Under the pieces are notes generated by a model. It had not been told where the DNA came from, made no database searches, and saw only the letters and a list, made by a program, of their open reading frames with translations. DNA of 40,409 bases. Source: Deinococcota bacterium. Lineage in GTDB: Bacteria; Deinococcota; Deinococci; Deinococcales; Trueperaceae. Position 1 is the stretch's first letter. Each line of letters begins with the position of its first letter. A program made the translations under genes and the position numbers. Positions 25,254-33,868 of the stretch are shown one piece after another. The DNA is taken from the NCBI GenBank assembly GCA_963170125.1, contig CAUJFI010000002.1, positions 1 through 40,409 of the forward strand. Reading direction: 5' to 3'.

Positions 25254-26315
25254 GTGCCGAGACGCCTGCAGAGAGCGCTCCTGCGAGAGACGGCCGGTCT
25301 CTACCCGCTCGGCGTGGCCGCAATCTGCCTGCTCCTCTCCATCGACTTCCTGAGCGTCCTCGCGCGTTTCCTCGTCGAGCAGGGCGCCTCCGCCTCCGAC
25401 ATCGGCGCGCTCCTGCTCTACCGCACGCCGTGGTTCTTGCACCTGGCGCTGCCCGTCGGCGTCGTCTTCGCGGTGCTCCTGACCGGGGGCAGGCTCGCGA
25501 AGGACAGCGAGCTCAAGGCCGCCTACGCGATGGGCGTGCCGCCCATGAGCCTCTTCCGGCCCCTCGTCCTCTTCGGGGTAGTGATCGGAGCGCTGTCGCT
25601 CGTCAACAACGGCTTCCTCGAACCGCGCGGCGAGGCCGCCTACCAGCGCCGGATCGACGCGTTCGTCTACGCGCGACCCCCGGCTGAGGTGCAGATCGAC
25701 TCCGCCTACCGGATCGACGACGCCGTTTACTACGCCGCGCGCGTCCGCTCCCTCACCGGCGATCACACGCTCGCCAACCTCGAGGGCGTGGTCGTTCAGC
25801 TGGCGGACGGCACGCTGTACAGCGCCAGGAGCGGTCAGTGGGACGCCAGCGCGAAGACGTGGCGGTTGACGGACGCCCAGGTAACGCGTCCTGGGTCCGC
25901 GCCGGTGCGCACGGGCGACGTCGGCCTGCCGTTCGCGCTCGAGTCGAGCCCGGGCGAGACGCTCGTGCGCTCGACCAACCTGAGCCTCGACCAGGTGTGG
26001 CGCACCTTGAGGTCCGTGCAGCGCGCCGGGGGCGACACGCGCGAGCTCACGTACGACCTGCACCGCCGCCTGGCCGACGCCCTCAGCTCGGCCATCTTCG
26101 CCGCCTTCGCCGCCGCCCTGGCCCTGCGCGTGCGCGGGCGGGCCGCCGGGTTCGCCTGGACGATCGTCCTGCTCGTCGCCTTCTGGGCGACCTGGATCCT
26201 CGCCGGCAACCTCTTCCAGGCGGGTGCGGTCGGCCCGGTGCTCGCCGCCTGGCTGACCCCGACCCTCGCGACCGTAGGGGCCGGACTCCTCGCCGCGCGG
26301 ACGTTGCGCTCGTGA
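25254..26315 (+). CDS. lptF: LptF/LptG-family permease (YjgP/YjgQ), first copy
   Basis: Inner-membrane half of the LptB2FG-type exporter that pulls lipopolysaccharide or similar lipids out of the membrane. The 353 residues hold three N-terminal helices (about 16-39, 58-81, 100-122), a periplasmic beta-jellyroll-like domain (about 130-260), and three C-terminal helices (about 275-350). Typical family segments are SIDFLSVLARFLVEQGAS, GRLAKDSELKAAYAMGVPP and LVNNGFLEPRGEAAYQRR. The GTG 25254 start is fixed by the TATACT box. It overlaps lptG by four bases (GTGA). The two family members are hard to tell apart, so the F/G naming follows gene order. The substrate in this lineage is not known. Confidence 0.82.
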   Translation: MPRRLQRALLRETAGLYPLGVAAICLLLSIDFLSVLARFLVEQGASASDIGALLLYRTPWFLHLALPVGVVFAVLLTGGRLAKDSELKAAYAMGVPPMSLFRPLVLFGVVIGALSLVNNGFLEPRGEAAYQRRIDAFVYARPPAEVQIDSAYRIDDAVYYAARVRSLTGDHTLANLEGVVVQLADGTLYSARSGQWDASAKTWRLTDAQVTRPGSAPVRTGDVGLPFALESSPGETLVRSTNLSLDQVWRTLRSVQRAGGDTRELTYDLHRRLADALSSAIFAAFAAALALRVRGRAAGFAWTIVLLVAFWATWILAGNLFQAGAVGPVLAAWLTPTLATVGAGLLAARTLRS

Positions 26316-27379
26316 GGCGCTGGGGGCGCTACCTCGTGGCCGAGACGCTGCCGCTCTTCGCGGTGGGGGTCGTGGCGCTCGTGCTCCTCCTGCTCCTCTA
26401 CTTCTTCCTCGACGTGCTGGCGGACGTGCTCGCGCGGGGCGTCGGCGTCTCGTTGCTCGCGCGCTACCTCCTCTACAAGCTCCCCGCCGCGGCCGCCCCC
26501 GGGCTGCCGCTCGCGCTCCTGTTCGCGGCCCTCCTCGCCATGACCCGCTTGGGCGAGGACGGCGAGGTCAAGGCGGCCCTCCTCCTCGGGCTCTCGCCGC
26601 GAGCGTTCATCTTCCCGCTCGTCGGTCTCGGTCTGGCGGTGAGCGCGGTGGCCATGGTCAACAGCGAGCTCGTCGTCCCGTGGAGCGAGCGGCGCGCGGC
26701 CGAGATCGAGAAGGACATCCTGCTCGTCAGCCCCGAGACGCTCGTGAGGGCCGGGACGTTCTTCACGGACTCGCTGGGGCGGAGCATCTTCGTCGGCGCG
26801 GTCGGTGAAGGCGGCCTCTTCGAGGACGTCACCGTCATCACCCCTGGCGGCAGCAGCGGGCCGCGCGAGGTCATAACGGCCGAGCGCGGCGTCCCGGACC
26901 CCGGAGCCGGCGTCTGGCGGCTCGAAGGGATCCGGATGCGCGTGCTGCGCGACGCGCGGCTCACGCTCGACACGGCCGCCGCCACAGCGACCCTGCCCGT
27001 GCGGGGCCTGGCGGCGGCCTCCACCTCCAACCCGGACCTCGTCTACTTGCCGCTCGCGCAACTCGTCGAGCGGCTCCGCGCCGGCGGCAGCGACCTGGCG
27101 GCGGAGTGGACGGCGCTGCACCGCAAGCTGGCCGAGCCGCTAGCGGCCGCCGCCTTCGCGCTCTTCGCCGCGGCCGTCGGCCTCTTCACGTTCAAGCGGG
27201 GCGCCGGCCTCGGCTTCCTGGCGGTCCTCCTCCTCACGTTCGCCTACTACGCTACTTGGAGCGTGGCCAAGCTCCTCGGTGCCCAGGGCACGGTGCCGGC
27301 CTGGGTGGCCGGCTGGGCGCCCGTGTCCCTGTACCTGTTGGCCGGGGGCCTGCTGCTCGCGGCCGCCAGGCGGCGTTGA
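26312..27379 (+). CDS. lptG: LptF/LptG-family permease (YjgP/YjgQ), second copy
   Basis: Second 355-residue member of the same family, as expected for a heterodimeric LptFG pair. It has strong N-terminal helices (FAVGVVALVLLLLLYFFLDVLADVL, PGLPLALLFAALLAMTRL, FPLVGLGLAVSAVAMVNSELVVPW), a periplasmic domain (about 130-255), and C-terminal helices (LAAAAFALFAAAVGLFTF, FLAVLLLTFAYYATWSV, VSLYLLAGGLLLA). GEDGEVKAALLLGLSP is the cytosolic coupling segment that contacts LptB. GTG 26312 overlaps the lptF stop. The LptD-like gene starts three bases after its stop. No lptB, lptA or lptC was seen in the window. Confidence 0.82.
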   Translation: MRRWGRYLVAETLPLFAVGVVALVLLLLLYFFLDVLADVLARGVGVSLLARYLLYKLPAAAAPGLPLALLFAALLAMTRLGEDGEVKAALLLGLSPRAFIFPLVGLGLAVSAVAMVNSELVVPWSERRAAEIEKDILLVSPETLVRAGTFFTDSLGRSIFVGAVGEGGLFEDVTVITPGGSSGPREVITAERGVPDPGAGVWRLEGIRMRVLRDARLTLDTAAATATLPVRGLAAASTSNPDLVYLPLAQLVERLRAGGSDLAAEWTALHRKLAEPLAAAAFALFAAAVGLFTFKRGAGLGFLAVLLLTFAYYATWSVAKLLGAQGTVPAWVAGWAPVSLYLLAGGLLLAAARRR

Positions 27380-27382
27380 GCC

Positions 27383-30367
27383 GTGCCACCGCGCGCCCGC
27401 CGACCGTCCGCACTAGCACCATCCCGGAACCTAGCGCGCCGGGCGCGCTCGGCCTGCTGCGCCCTAGTCCTCGCGCTCCTCGCCGCGTGGGCGGGCGCAG
27501 CGCGCATCAGCATCGACGCGGCCTCGGACCCAGACAGCCGCCTCGAGATCCGCACCGTCACCCTGCCTGACGGCACCGAGGTGGCGCTTTACGTGCTGAC
27601 CGGGAACGACCTGGTCGTGCGCATCGACTCCGACGAGCTCCGGGCGAACCACGTCGAGGTCGACCTCACGAACCGCGTCGTGCGCGTGATCGGTACGGGG
27701 ACGTTCACATCGGGCGGCCAGACCGTGACCGGTGACGACCTCGTGATCGACCTGCGCGACGAGACGTTCATCGGTGACGATGTGCTCATCGTGACGGAGG
27801 CCATCGACGTGCAGGGCGACCGCGCCAGCCGCGTGCCGGGGCTGATCAGGGTCGCCATGGGCTTCTTCAGCCCCTGCACGCGGTGCGGCCAGGAGCTGGA
27901 GGACTACGCCTTCACCGCCGACCAGGTCGAGATCTACCCGGGCGACCGGCTCGTCGCGTTCGGCGCCACCGTGCTCGTGCGCGGCGTCGCCGTCATGTAC
28001 CTCCCCGTGATGGTCCTGCCGATCGGGCCACAAGACCGCCAGCCGCGTCTCGAGTACGCCACCGGCGACGCGACGCACCGGGCGCTCCTCGCCATCGACT
28101 GGCCCTACGCCTCCGGAGCGGACGCCTACGGCGACATCGGGGTCCGCTACTACGCCGACGTGCTGCCGGGCGGCGGCTGGTTCGGCGACGCGCTCCTGGG
28201 CGGGGGCGTCGTCGAGAGCTACCTCGGCGGCTCCCTGTACCACCGCTACTACACGGAGCGCGGCAAGGGCGCGTTCGCCGTCGACTACACCCCGGGCTTC
28301 CTCACCTACGGTGCCGGTGGTACGGCCGGCGCGGTCACCGGCCGGACGGAGCCGATCTTCAGCGTGCGGCTCGACTACGCCGACGAAGAGGTGCTCGGCC
28401 TGCCGCAGACGAGCTTCGCCCTGCGACGCGACGACGCGCGCCGCCCCGGCATCTGGGAGGCGGAGGTGAGCGCCAGCGACGTCAGGAGCGGCGTCATCGG
28501 CCGCTTCACGAGCCAGGTCTACGTCGACTCCGACCCGACGGACACCGTCACGACGCCGAGCTACGCCGGCAGCACCGTTCCCCTGCAGACGCTGGCGCGG
28601 CTGCGCCTGACGCCCGAGACGCTCCCGACCGACCCGCTAGCCGGCGGTCTCAAGCTCGAGCGGCTCTTCGTGGACGTGGGCGCCTTCCAGGACCGCAGCA
28701 ACCCCCTCAACCGGTCGGCGGCCGTGTCGCCCATCAGCACGGGCGGGAGGGTCGTCGAGTCACACGCCCTCGCGCTCACCCCGCTCGACCTCTGGTCCGG
28801 CGCGCGCCTCGAGGGCCGCACGGACTTCACGGGCTACTACTACGACACGGGCGAGAGGCAGGTCGACTGGGCGAGCAGCCTGACCGTGCAGCAGGCGCTC
28901 GGCGGCTTCGGCGCGCTGGGCGTCACCTACACGCGCAACGTGCGCGAGGGCGAGACGCCGTACCGCTTCGACGTCCTCCCGTACCGCAACCGTAGCGACG
29001 TGCGCGCCAGGCTGCGCCTCGACCCGGTCGCCTGGCTGCGCTTCGAACAGACGGCCGGCTACGTGATCCTCGACGACCGCGATCCGACGCAGGTGGGCTG
29101 GGCGCCCCTGGAGTCCACCCTGACGCTCCTTGGCAACCTGAACTGGGTCAGCCTCACCGTCAAGAACTCGTACGACTTGGAGGCCGGCGACCCGGGCACG
29201 CTGGACGCGACGCTCACGCTGACGAGCCGAGGGACGGTGCGAGCGAGCCTCACCGTCGAGCACTCGCAGGACCTCATGAGCACGCCCGACCGCCTCACTG
29301 GCGAGCCGCGCGACACGACGGAGACCTCGGCGACGGCGAGCATCGGGGTGCAGGGCGTCGTGGAGCTCAGCGCCACCACGGCGTACCGGTACTCGCCACC
29401 GACCCCGGCGACCGGCCGACCCGCCGATCACTTCGACGACCTCGAGGTCAAGCTGACGCTAGGCACGCTGGCCCACACGGACGCGGTGCCCGGCCTCGCC
29501 GTCACCTACGCGCGCGACCTCGATCTGGGGCTGGTGAGCGCCTTCGGGGTCGATGCCGCCGTCACCCTCGGCGGTCTGCAGTTCGACGCGAGCGAGCGCA
29601 TCTCGCTGCCGAGCGGTCGGTTGTCCGCCAGCAAGCTGCGCCTGGTGTGGCCCGGGGTCGCCGCAGCGCAGGCCGAGGGCCTCCTCTGGCTCGACACGGC
29701 TTGGCTCGGCCTGCCGCAGCCGGAGCCGTACGCGCGCCAGCTCGCGTTCACACTCGAGGGCGCCCCCGCCTCCGGCAGCCCCGACTGGCAAGTGCGCTAC
29801 ACGACGATCGCCGACCCAGCGCTCGCCGCGGCCGGACGGGATATTGGCTACCGGTCTTCGACCCTGACAGGGAGGGCGCTCGTCGTCGACCGCGTGGCAG
29901 GACCAGTGCGCTTCGGCGTCGACGGCTTCGTCGAGTTCCTGTGGCACGACGAACAGCAGCCGACGACGTACCTGCGGCGCGCGAACCTGACGTTCGGCGT
30001 CGACCTCTGGGACAGGGTCGGGCTCCAGGGCACGCTCGGGTACACGGGGACGTACGACTACGCGGCCGAGGCGGTCGCCACCGGGCGCCTGACGTTACAG
30101 GAAGTGGCGCTCATGGCGCGGCCGCTTGACACCGTCTACGTCGGGATGGTCATAGACGACATCTGGAACGTGACCGGCGGCTCGACGACCGGCATCGACC
30201 TCAGGCCGCGCTTCGTCGCGGTCTGGAACCGTTGCTGCTGGGCGTTGTACGGCTCCTGGGACTCCAGGACCGGCGCCCTGGCCATCACGTTGACGACCCC
30301 CGGCACGACCCAGGGCCTCGGCCACGTCTTCGACACCGGCTGGGTGATACCGGAAAGGCGACCATGA
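27383..30367 (+). CDS. lptD: LptD-like outer-membrane protein
   Basis: A 994-residue exported protein. The signal peptide has an Arg-rich start and a hydrophobic core (CALVLALLAAWAGA, cut before ARIS). An OstA/LptA-like beta-jellyroll follows (about 40-230: DELRANHVEVDLTNRVVRVIGTG and similar strands), then a long chain of alternating strands (about 240-990) consistent with a large beta-barrel. The mature chain has just four cysteines: C165 and C168 in CTRC, and C951-C952 in NRCCWALYGSWD. The CC pair near the C-terminus matches the LptD position used for the N-to-C disulfides in E. coli. The start is GTG 27383, three bases after lptG. The gene is co-transcribed with lptFG, which supports the call. 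The barrel itself is inferred from strand pattern. Confidence 0.78.
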   Translation: MPPRARRPSALAPSRNLARRARSACCALVLALLAAWAGAARISIDAASDPDSRLEIRTVTLPDGTEVALYVLTGNDLVVRIDSDELRANHVEVDLTNRVVRVIGTGTFTSGGQTVTGDDLVIDLRDETFIGDDVLIVTEAIDVQGDRASRVPGLIRVAMGFFSPCTRCGQELEDYAFTADQVEIYPGDRLVAFGATVLVRGVAVMYLPVMVLPIGPQDRQPRLEYATGDATHRALLAIDWPYASGADAYGDIGVRYYADVLPGGGWFGDALLGGGVVESYLGGSLYHRYYTERGKGAFAVDYTPGFLTYGAGGTAGAVTGRTEPIFSVRLDYADEEVLGLPQTSFALRRDDARRPGIWEAEVSASDVRSGVIGRFTSQVYVDSDPTDTVTTPSYAGSTVPLQTLARLRLTPETLPTDPLAGGLKLERLFVDVGAFQDRSNPLNRSAAVSPISTGGRVVESHALALTPLDLWSGARLEGRTDFTGYYYDTGERQVDWASSLTVQQALGGFGALGVTYTRNVREGETPYRFDVLPYRNRSDVRARLRLDPVAWLRFEQTAGYVILDDRDPTQVGWAPLESTLTLLGNLNWVSLTVKNSYDLEAGDPGTLDATLTLTSRGTVRASLTVEHSQDLMSTPDRLTGEPRDTTETSATASIGVQGVVELSATTAYRYSPPTPATGRPADHFDDLEVKLTLGTLAHTDAVPGLAVTYARDLDLGLVSAFGVDAAVTLGGLQFDASERISLPSGRLSASKLRLVWPGVAAAQAEGLLWLDTAWLGLPQPEPYARQLAFTLEGAPASGSPDWQVRYTTIADPALAAAGRDIGYRSSTLTGRALVVDRVAGPVRFGVDGFVEFLWHDEQQPTTYLRRANLTFGVDLWDRVGLQGTLGYTGTYDYAAEAVATGRLTLQEVALMARPLDTVYVGMVIDDIWNVTGGSTTGIDLRPRFVAVWNRCCWALYGSWDSRTGALAITLTTPGTTQGLGHVFDTGWVIPERRP

Positions 30368-31614
30368 ACGCTCACCGCATACTGCTCCTTGCCTGCGCCG
30401 CCAGCCTGCTCCTCGGCGCGTGCACGGGCACATCCGAACCGCGCCCGCCTACCTTGCTGATCGTCGGCATCGCCGGCACCTCCGGCCCGGAGCTGGCGCT
30501 CCTCGAGGACCCCGGGCCACAGGCTAGCCCGCGGCTCCGCTACGTGGCGGGGAGCGAGAGGCCGCTCTCGGCCAACGCCGTGGCCATCGACTTCGAGGAC
30601 CGCGCGGGCGCGCGGGCGGCCGCCTGGGTGCTGTCGCGGAGCGTGGCGTCCGCCGGCGGCGCGCCCCAGGTGAGCGCGTACCTGCAGCGCTTCGACGTCG
30701 AGGGGATCGCCGTCTCGTCGCCGACCGCGTTCGCCGAGGACACAGCCGCGGCCCTCACGTTGAGCGAACCGGGCGGCGGCCTGCTGGTCGACGCGAGCAT
30801 CGCCAGGCAGGCGTGCCCAACGGCGCTGCAGGTATCGCGCCTGGGGCGGTGGGCGGTGGTCCTGGACGACCCGGCGACCTGCGGGCTGTCGGGCTTCGCC
30901 GTCCAGTGGCTCGTCGACACGCGGCAGCGGACGGCCACGCCGCTCGGTGGCAGCACCGAGGTCCTGGCCACGAGCCCGTACACGGACCAGTCGCAGGGCG
31001 GCGAGTCGGCGTACTTCCTCGTCCGCGCGACGGGCGACGCCCAGGTCTTCGCCGTCGACCTGTCCGTCGACGCCCCAGACTCCGGAGCCTGGTACGAGCG
31101 CGCTCGGATAACCACGAGCGAGACGGGCGGCGCGACGTTCCTCGACATGGCTGGCAGCGAAGGTGCCGGCGGCGCGCGGGTGCTGTCCGGGCTGAGCACC
31201 GCTCGCGTCGGCTCCGTCGACCTCGGCGAGCCGACGGCGACGCGCTCGCCGGTGAGCCTCACCCAGGGCGCGCAGCCCGGGGCGCGCCTCATCGCCGACC
31301 CCTTCGGCGTCGCCTCGGAGCTCATGGTGCTCGACCCGGGCAGGACCACCGTCCTGCGCACGCCAACGGGACCGGAGGTGGGGTCGAGCTCGTTCGCCGC
31401 CGCCGCCGGCACCCTTGACCCGATCCTGAGCTTCGGGTACGTGCTCGGGCAACGCAGCGTCCTGCTTATCGACTTCCTGAGCGGCCGGGACCTCTACGAC
31501 GAGGACCTGCGCACGGCGACCGTCAGCGTCCCGGAGCTCACGCTGCCGACCAGCGGCGGAAGGCCCGTCGGGGCCATGGCGTGGGTGCGCGCCAGCCTGC
31601 CGGACACGCCCTAG
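30364..31614 (+). CDS. Lipoprotein of unknown function, LptD neighbour
   Basis: A 416-residue protein with a lipoprotein signal: ILLLACAASLLLGAC, lipobox LGAC with C20, then TGTSEP. The mature part is rich in repeated short strands (PTLLIVGIAGTS, RLRYVAGSERPLSANAVAIDF, GRWAVVLDDPATCGLSGFAVQWLVD, SVLLIDFLSG) that suggest a beta-propeller, and has two further cysteines. It is not like LptE, which is about 190 residues. ATG 30364 overlaps the lptD stop (ATGA), so it is made with LptD. It may be an outer-membrane partner, an LptD assembly factor, or an unrelated passenger. No family recognised. Confidence 0.75.
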   Translation: MNAHRILLLACAASLLLGACTGTSEPRPPTLLIVGIAGTSGPELALLEDPGPQASPRLRYVAGSERPLSANAVAIDFEDRAGARAAAWVLSRSVASAGGAPQVSAYLQRFDVEGIAVSSPTAFAEDTAAALTLSEPGGGLLVDASIARQACPTALQVSRLGRWAVVLDDPATCGLSGFAVQWLVDTRQRTATPLGGSTEVLATSPYTDQSQGGESAYFLVRATGDAQVFAVDLSVDAPDSGAWYERARITTSETGGATFLDMAGSEGAGGARVLSGLSTARVGSVDLGEPTATRSPVSLTQGAQPGARLIADPFGVASELMVLDPGRTTVLRTPTGPEVGSSSFAAAAGTLDPILSFGYVLGQRSVLLIDFLSGRDLYDEDLRTATVSVPELTLPTSGGRPVGAMAWVRASLPDTP

Positions 31615-31638
31615 CGCGCCTCTACGTCACCTGGCGGA

Positions 31639-31663
31639 CGACCGCCGGTGGGGTCTCCGGTCG
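31639..31663. terminator. Hairpin between the lipoprotein gene and plsX
   Basis: CGACCG (31639-31644) pairs with CGGTCG (31658-31663) in the 58-base convergent gap. No U tract; weak call based on position. Confidence 0.3.
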
Positions 31664-31672
31664 GCTCAGCGC

Positions 31673-32755
31673 TCAGGGGGCCGCGTCGACCGCCGGTTGC
31701 CGCTGGCCTTGCAGCGACGTCATCGCAGCGGTCAACCGCTCGACGGCGAGCGCCGCCAGCGCCTTCCGGGCGGTCACGACGGCGCTCGTCACCGCCTTGG
31801 CGTCGGCGGAGCCGTGGCCGATGAAGGCGTAGCCGTTCACACCCAGGAGCGGCTGCGCGCCGTACTCGGAAGGGTCGAGGCGCTTCGCGAGGCCGCGCAG
31901 CGCGGGCCTGACAAGGAGGCCGCCGAGGCGCGCGCCGAAGCTCGAGCCGAGCGCGTCCCTCACCCAGGAGAAGATGGCCTTGGCCTCTCCCTCGGCCTGT
32001 TTGAGGATCACGTTGCCCGTGAAGCCGTCGGTCACGACGACGTCGACCGCCCCGGTGAAGAGGTCCCTGCCCTCGACGTTGCCCGCGAAGCGGATCCCGC
32101 TCGTCGCACGCAGGAGCTCGTGCGCCGCCCTGGTGAGCTCGTTGCCCTTACCGGGCTCCTCGCCGTTGGAGATGAGCCCCACCGTCGGCTCGGCGACGTT
32201 CCACGTCGTGCGGACGTAGGCGCTACCCATCACGGCGAACTGCTGCAGGTACTGAGGTTTGCAGTCGACGTTGGCCCCGGAGTCGATGAGCGCGGTCGCA
32301 CCCTTGGACGTCGGCAGCGCGGCTAGGATGGCTGCGCGGTCGACGCCAGCGACGCGGCCAAGCTCGAACGTGGCGGCCGCCATCGTCGCTCCGGAATGGC
32401 CCATGGAGACGCACGCGGCGGCCCTGCCGTCCTTCACGAGGCGCATGGCGACCATGACGCTGGACCCCTTGCGCCGCCTGACGTCCGTCGCGTGCTCGTC
32501 CATGCCGATGACGTCCGGTGCGTGCACGACCGGCAGGTCGCCGCCATGCTTCCTCAGCTCCTCGCGCAAGGCGGCCTCGTCGCCGACGAGCACGACGGGG
32601 TGGCCGAGGCGCTGCGCGGCGAGCGCGCCGACCACGGCGGCCTCCGGCATCCGCTCCCCGCCCATGGCGTCGAGCGCCACTGGCCCGGCGAGCGGGCTCG
32701 CCACGCTCACTTGCCTGTCGGTTCGCGTGTCCCGGACGTCGTTCGGTTGTCCCAT
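31673..32755 (-). CDS. plsX: Phosphate acyltransferase PlsX
   Basis: Peripheral membrane enzyme that turns acyl-ACP into acyl-phosphate, the donor for PlsY in phospholipid synthesis. The 360 residues show VALDAMGGERMPEAAVVGA, the VIGMDEHATDVRRRKGSSVMVAMRLVKDG helix, SMGHSGATMAAATFELGRV, the active-site loop LIDSGANVDCKPQYL, LISNGEEPGKGNEL, and GNVEGRDLFTGAVDVVVTDGFTGNVILK. These match the family well. About 20 extra N-terminal residues precede the usual start. ATG 32755 is supported by TATACT eight bases upstream, so the mRNA is probably leaderless. fabD/fabH/acpP, often next to plsX, are absent; it is divergent from rluD. Confidence 0.95.
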   Translation of the reverse strand: MGQPNDVRDTRTDRQVSVASPLAGPVALDAMGGERMPEAAVVGALAAQRLGHPVVLVGDEAALREELRKHGGDLPVVHAPDVIGMDEHATDVRRRKGSSVMVAMRLVKDGRAAACVSMGHSGATMAAATFELGRVAGVDRAAILAALPTSKGATALIDSGANVDCKPQYLQQFAVMGSAYVRTTWNVAEPTVGLISNGEEPGKGNELTRAAHELLRATSGIRFAGNVEGRDLFTGAVDVVVTDGFTGNVILKQAEGEAKAIFSWVRDALGSSFGARLGGLLVRPALRGLAKRLDPSEYGAQPLLGVNGYAFIGHGSADAKAVTSAVVTARKALAALAVERLTAAMTSLQGQRQPAVDAAP

Positions 32756-32763
32756 GCGGCGTC

Positions 32764-32769
32764 AGTATA
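32764..32769 (-). promoter_or_regulatory. -10 box of plsX, leaderless type
   Basis: TATACT on the minus strand, eight bases before ATG 32755, with no ribosome binding site. Confidence 0.6.
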
Positions 32770-32835
32770 GCGCCACCCACCCGCGTGAGCGTCCGGGACG
32801 GCTGCCTAGCGGTCGGTGCGACGACCCGGCAGCGC

Positions 32836-32841
32836 TATGCT
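32836..32841 (+). promoter_or_regulatory. -10 box of the rluD-type gene, leaderless type
   Basis: TATGCT, seven bases before GTG 32849. An in-frame ATG at 32838 lies inside the box and so is unlikely to be transcribed. Confidence 0.55.
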
Positions 32842-32848
32842 CTCCCAC

Positions 32849-33784
32849 GTGGAGTTCAGGACCTTCTCAGCCCCGGCCGGTGAGCGGCTCGACGTCGCCA
32901 TCGCCCAAGCGCTCGAGCTCTCGCGCACCTATGCCAAGGAACTCGTCAGCGAAGGGTACGTCACGGTCGACGGGCGTCCGATCGGCAAGGCGAGCGCCAA
33001 GCTGCTCGGCACGGAGATCGTCTGCGTCGTCCTGCCTCCGCCGCGCCCCCTGCTCGTCGAGCCCGAGGCCACGGACCTCCACGTGATCTACCAGGACGAT
33101 GACCTCGTGGCCATCGACAAGCCGCCCGGCATGGTCGCGCACCCGACGGCGACACTGCGCTCCGGGACGGTCGTGAACGCCCTGCTCGGGCGCATGCCGC
33201 TCTCCAAGGAGTGGCAGGACCCGAGCGACGAGGCGTACCGACCCGGCATCGTCCACCGGCTCGACAAGGACACGTCTGGCGTCATGGTGGTCGCCAAGAA
33301 CGACGAGGCGCACCGCCACCTCTCGAACTCGTTCAAGAAGCGCTTCACGCAGAAGGAGTACGTCGCGATCGTGGTCGGCGACGTCGCGGACGGGCTCATG
33401 GTCGACGCGCCGATCGGCCGCCACCCCGTCAAGCGCCAGATGATGACCGTCGGCGGCGAGAACCAGAAGGCGGCGACCACGAGCTTCCGCGTCCTTGGCA
33501 GGCTACCTGGACACACGTTGATCAAGGCGATCCCCAGGTCGGGGCGGACGCACCAGATCCGCGTGCACCTCGCCCACGTCGGGGCGCCCATCCTCGCGGA
33601 CGAGGTGTACGGCCAGCCGTCCGCCGTCCTCGAGCGTCAGGCGCTGCACGCCTACCGGTTGACGGTGCCCCATCCGCACGACGACCAGGCCGTCACGTTC
33701 ATCGCACAGGTGCCGACCGACATGGTCGAGGCCTGGCTGCGCCTCGGCGGCACGTGGCCGCCACCCGGCGGCGCGGACCTCTGA
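32849..33784 (+). CDS. rluD: RluA-family pseudouridine synthase (RluD-like)
   Basis: Modifies uridine to pseudouridine in 23S rRNA; RluD acts on helix 69. The 311 residues hold an N-terminal S4 RNA-binding domain (about 10-60: GERLDVAIAQALELSRTYAKELVSEGYVTVDG), the strand IYQDDDLVAIDKPPGMVAHPT, and the catalytic HRLDKDTSG with D139. Then come the QKEYVAIVVG segment and the C-terminal RSGRTHQIRVHLAHVGAPILADEVYG, all RluA/RluC/RluD signatures. Domain order and length fit RluD best, but RluC-type activity is not excluded. The start is GTG 32849, placed by the TATGCT box. Single-gene unit, divergent from plsX (93-base gap). Confidence 0.88.
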   Translation: MEFRTFSAPAGERLDVAIAQALELSRTYAKELVSEGYVTVDGRPIGKASAKLLGTEIVCVVLPPPRPLLVEPEATDLHVIYQDDDLVAIDKPPGMVAHPTATLRSGTVVNALLGRMPLSKEWQDPSDEAYRPGIVHRLDKDTSGVMVVAKNDEAHRHLSNSFKKRFTQKEYVAIVVGDVADGLMVDAPIGRHPVKRQMMTVGGENQKAATTSFRVLGRLPGHTLIKAIPRSGRTHQIRVHLAHVGAPILADEVYGQPSAVLERQALHAYRLTVPHPHDDQAVTFIAQVPTDMVEAWLRLGGTWPPPGGADL

Positions 33785-33845
33785 TCCCGGCGGGGTGCCC
33801 GCGCCCGCAGAACGCGTGCTCGTGGGCTTCGACGCCACGCGGGGC

Positions 33846-33851
33846 TACAAT
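33846..33851 (+). promoter_or_regulatory. -10 box of the SDR-M20-transporter unit
   Basis: TACAAT, with a poor -35. Transcription would start near 33858, giving a leader of about 107 bases to ATG 33965, unlike the leaderless genes around it. The start is directly before the palindrome at 33869. Confidence 0.45.
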
Positions 33852-33868
33852 CGCATCAGCCACCTGGC

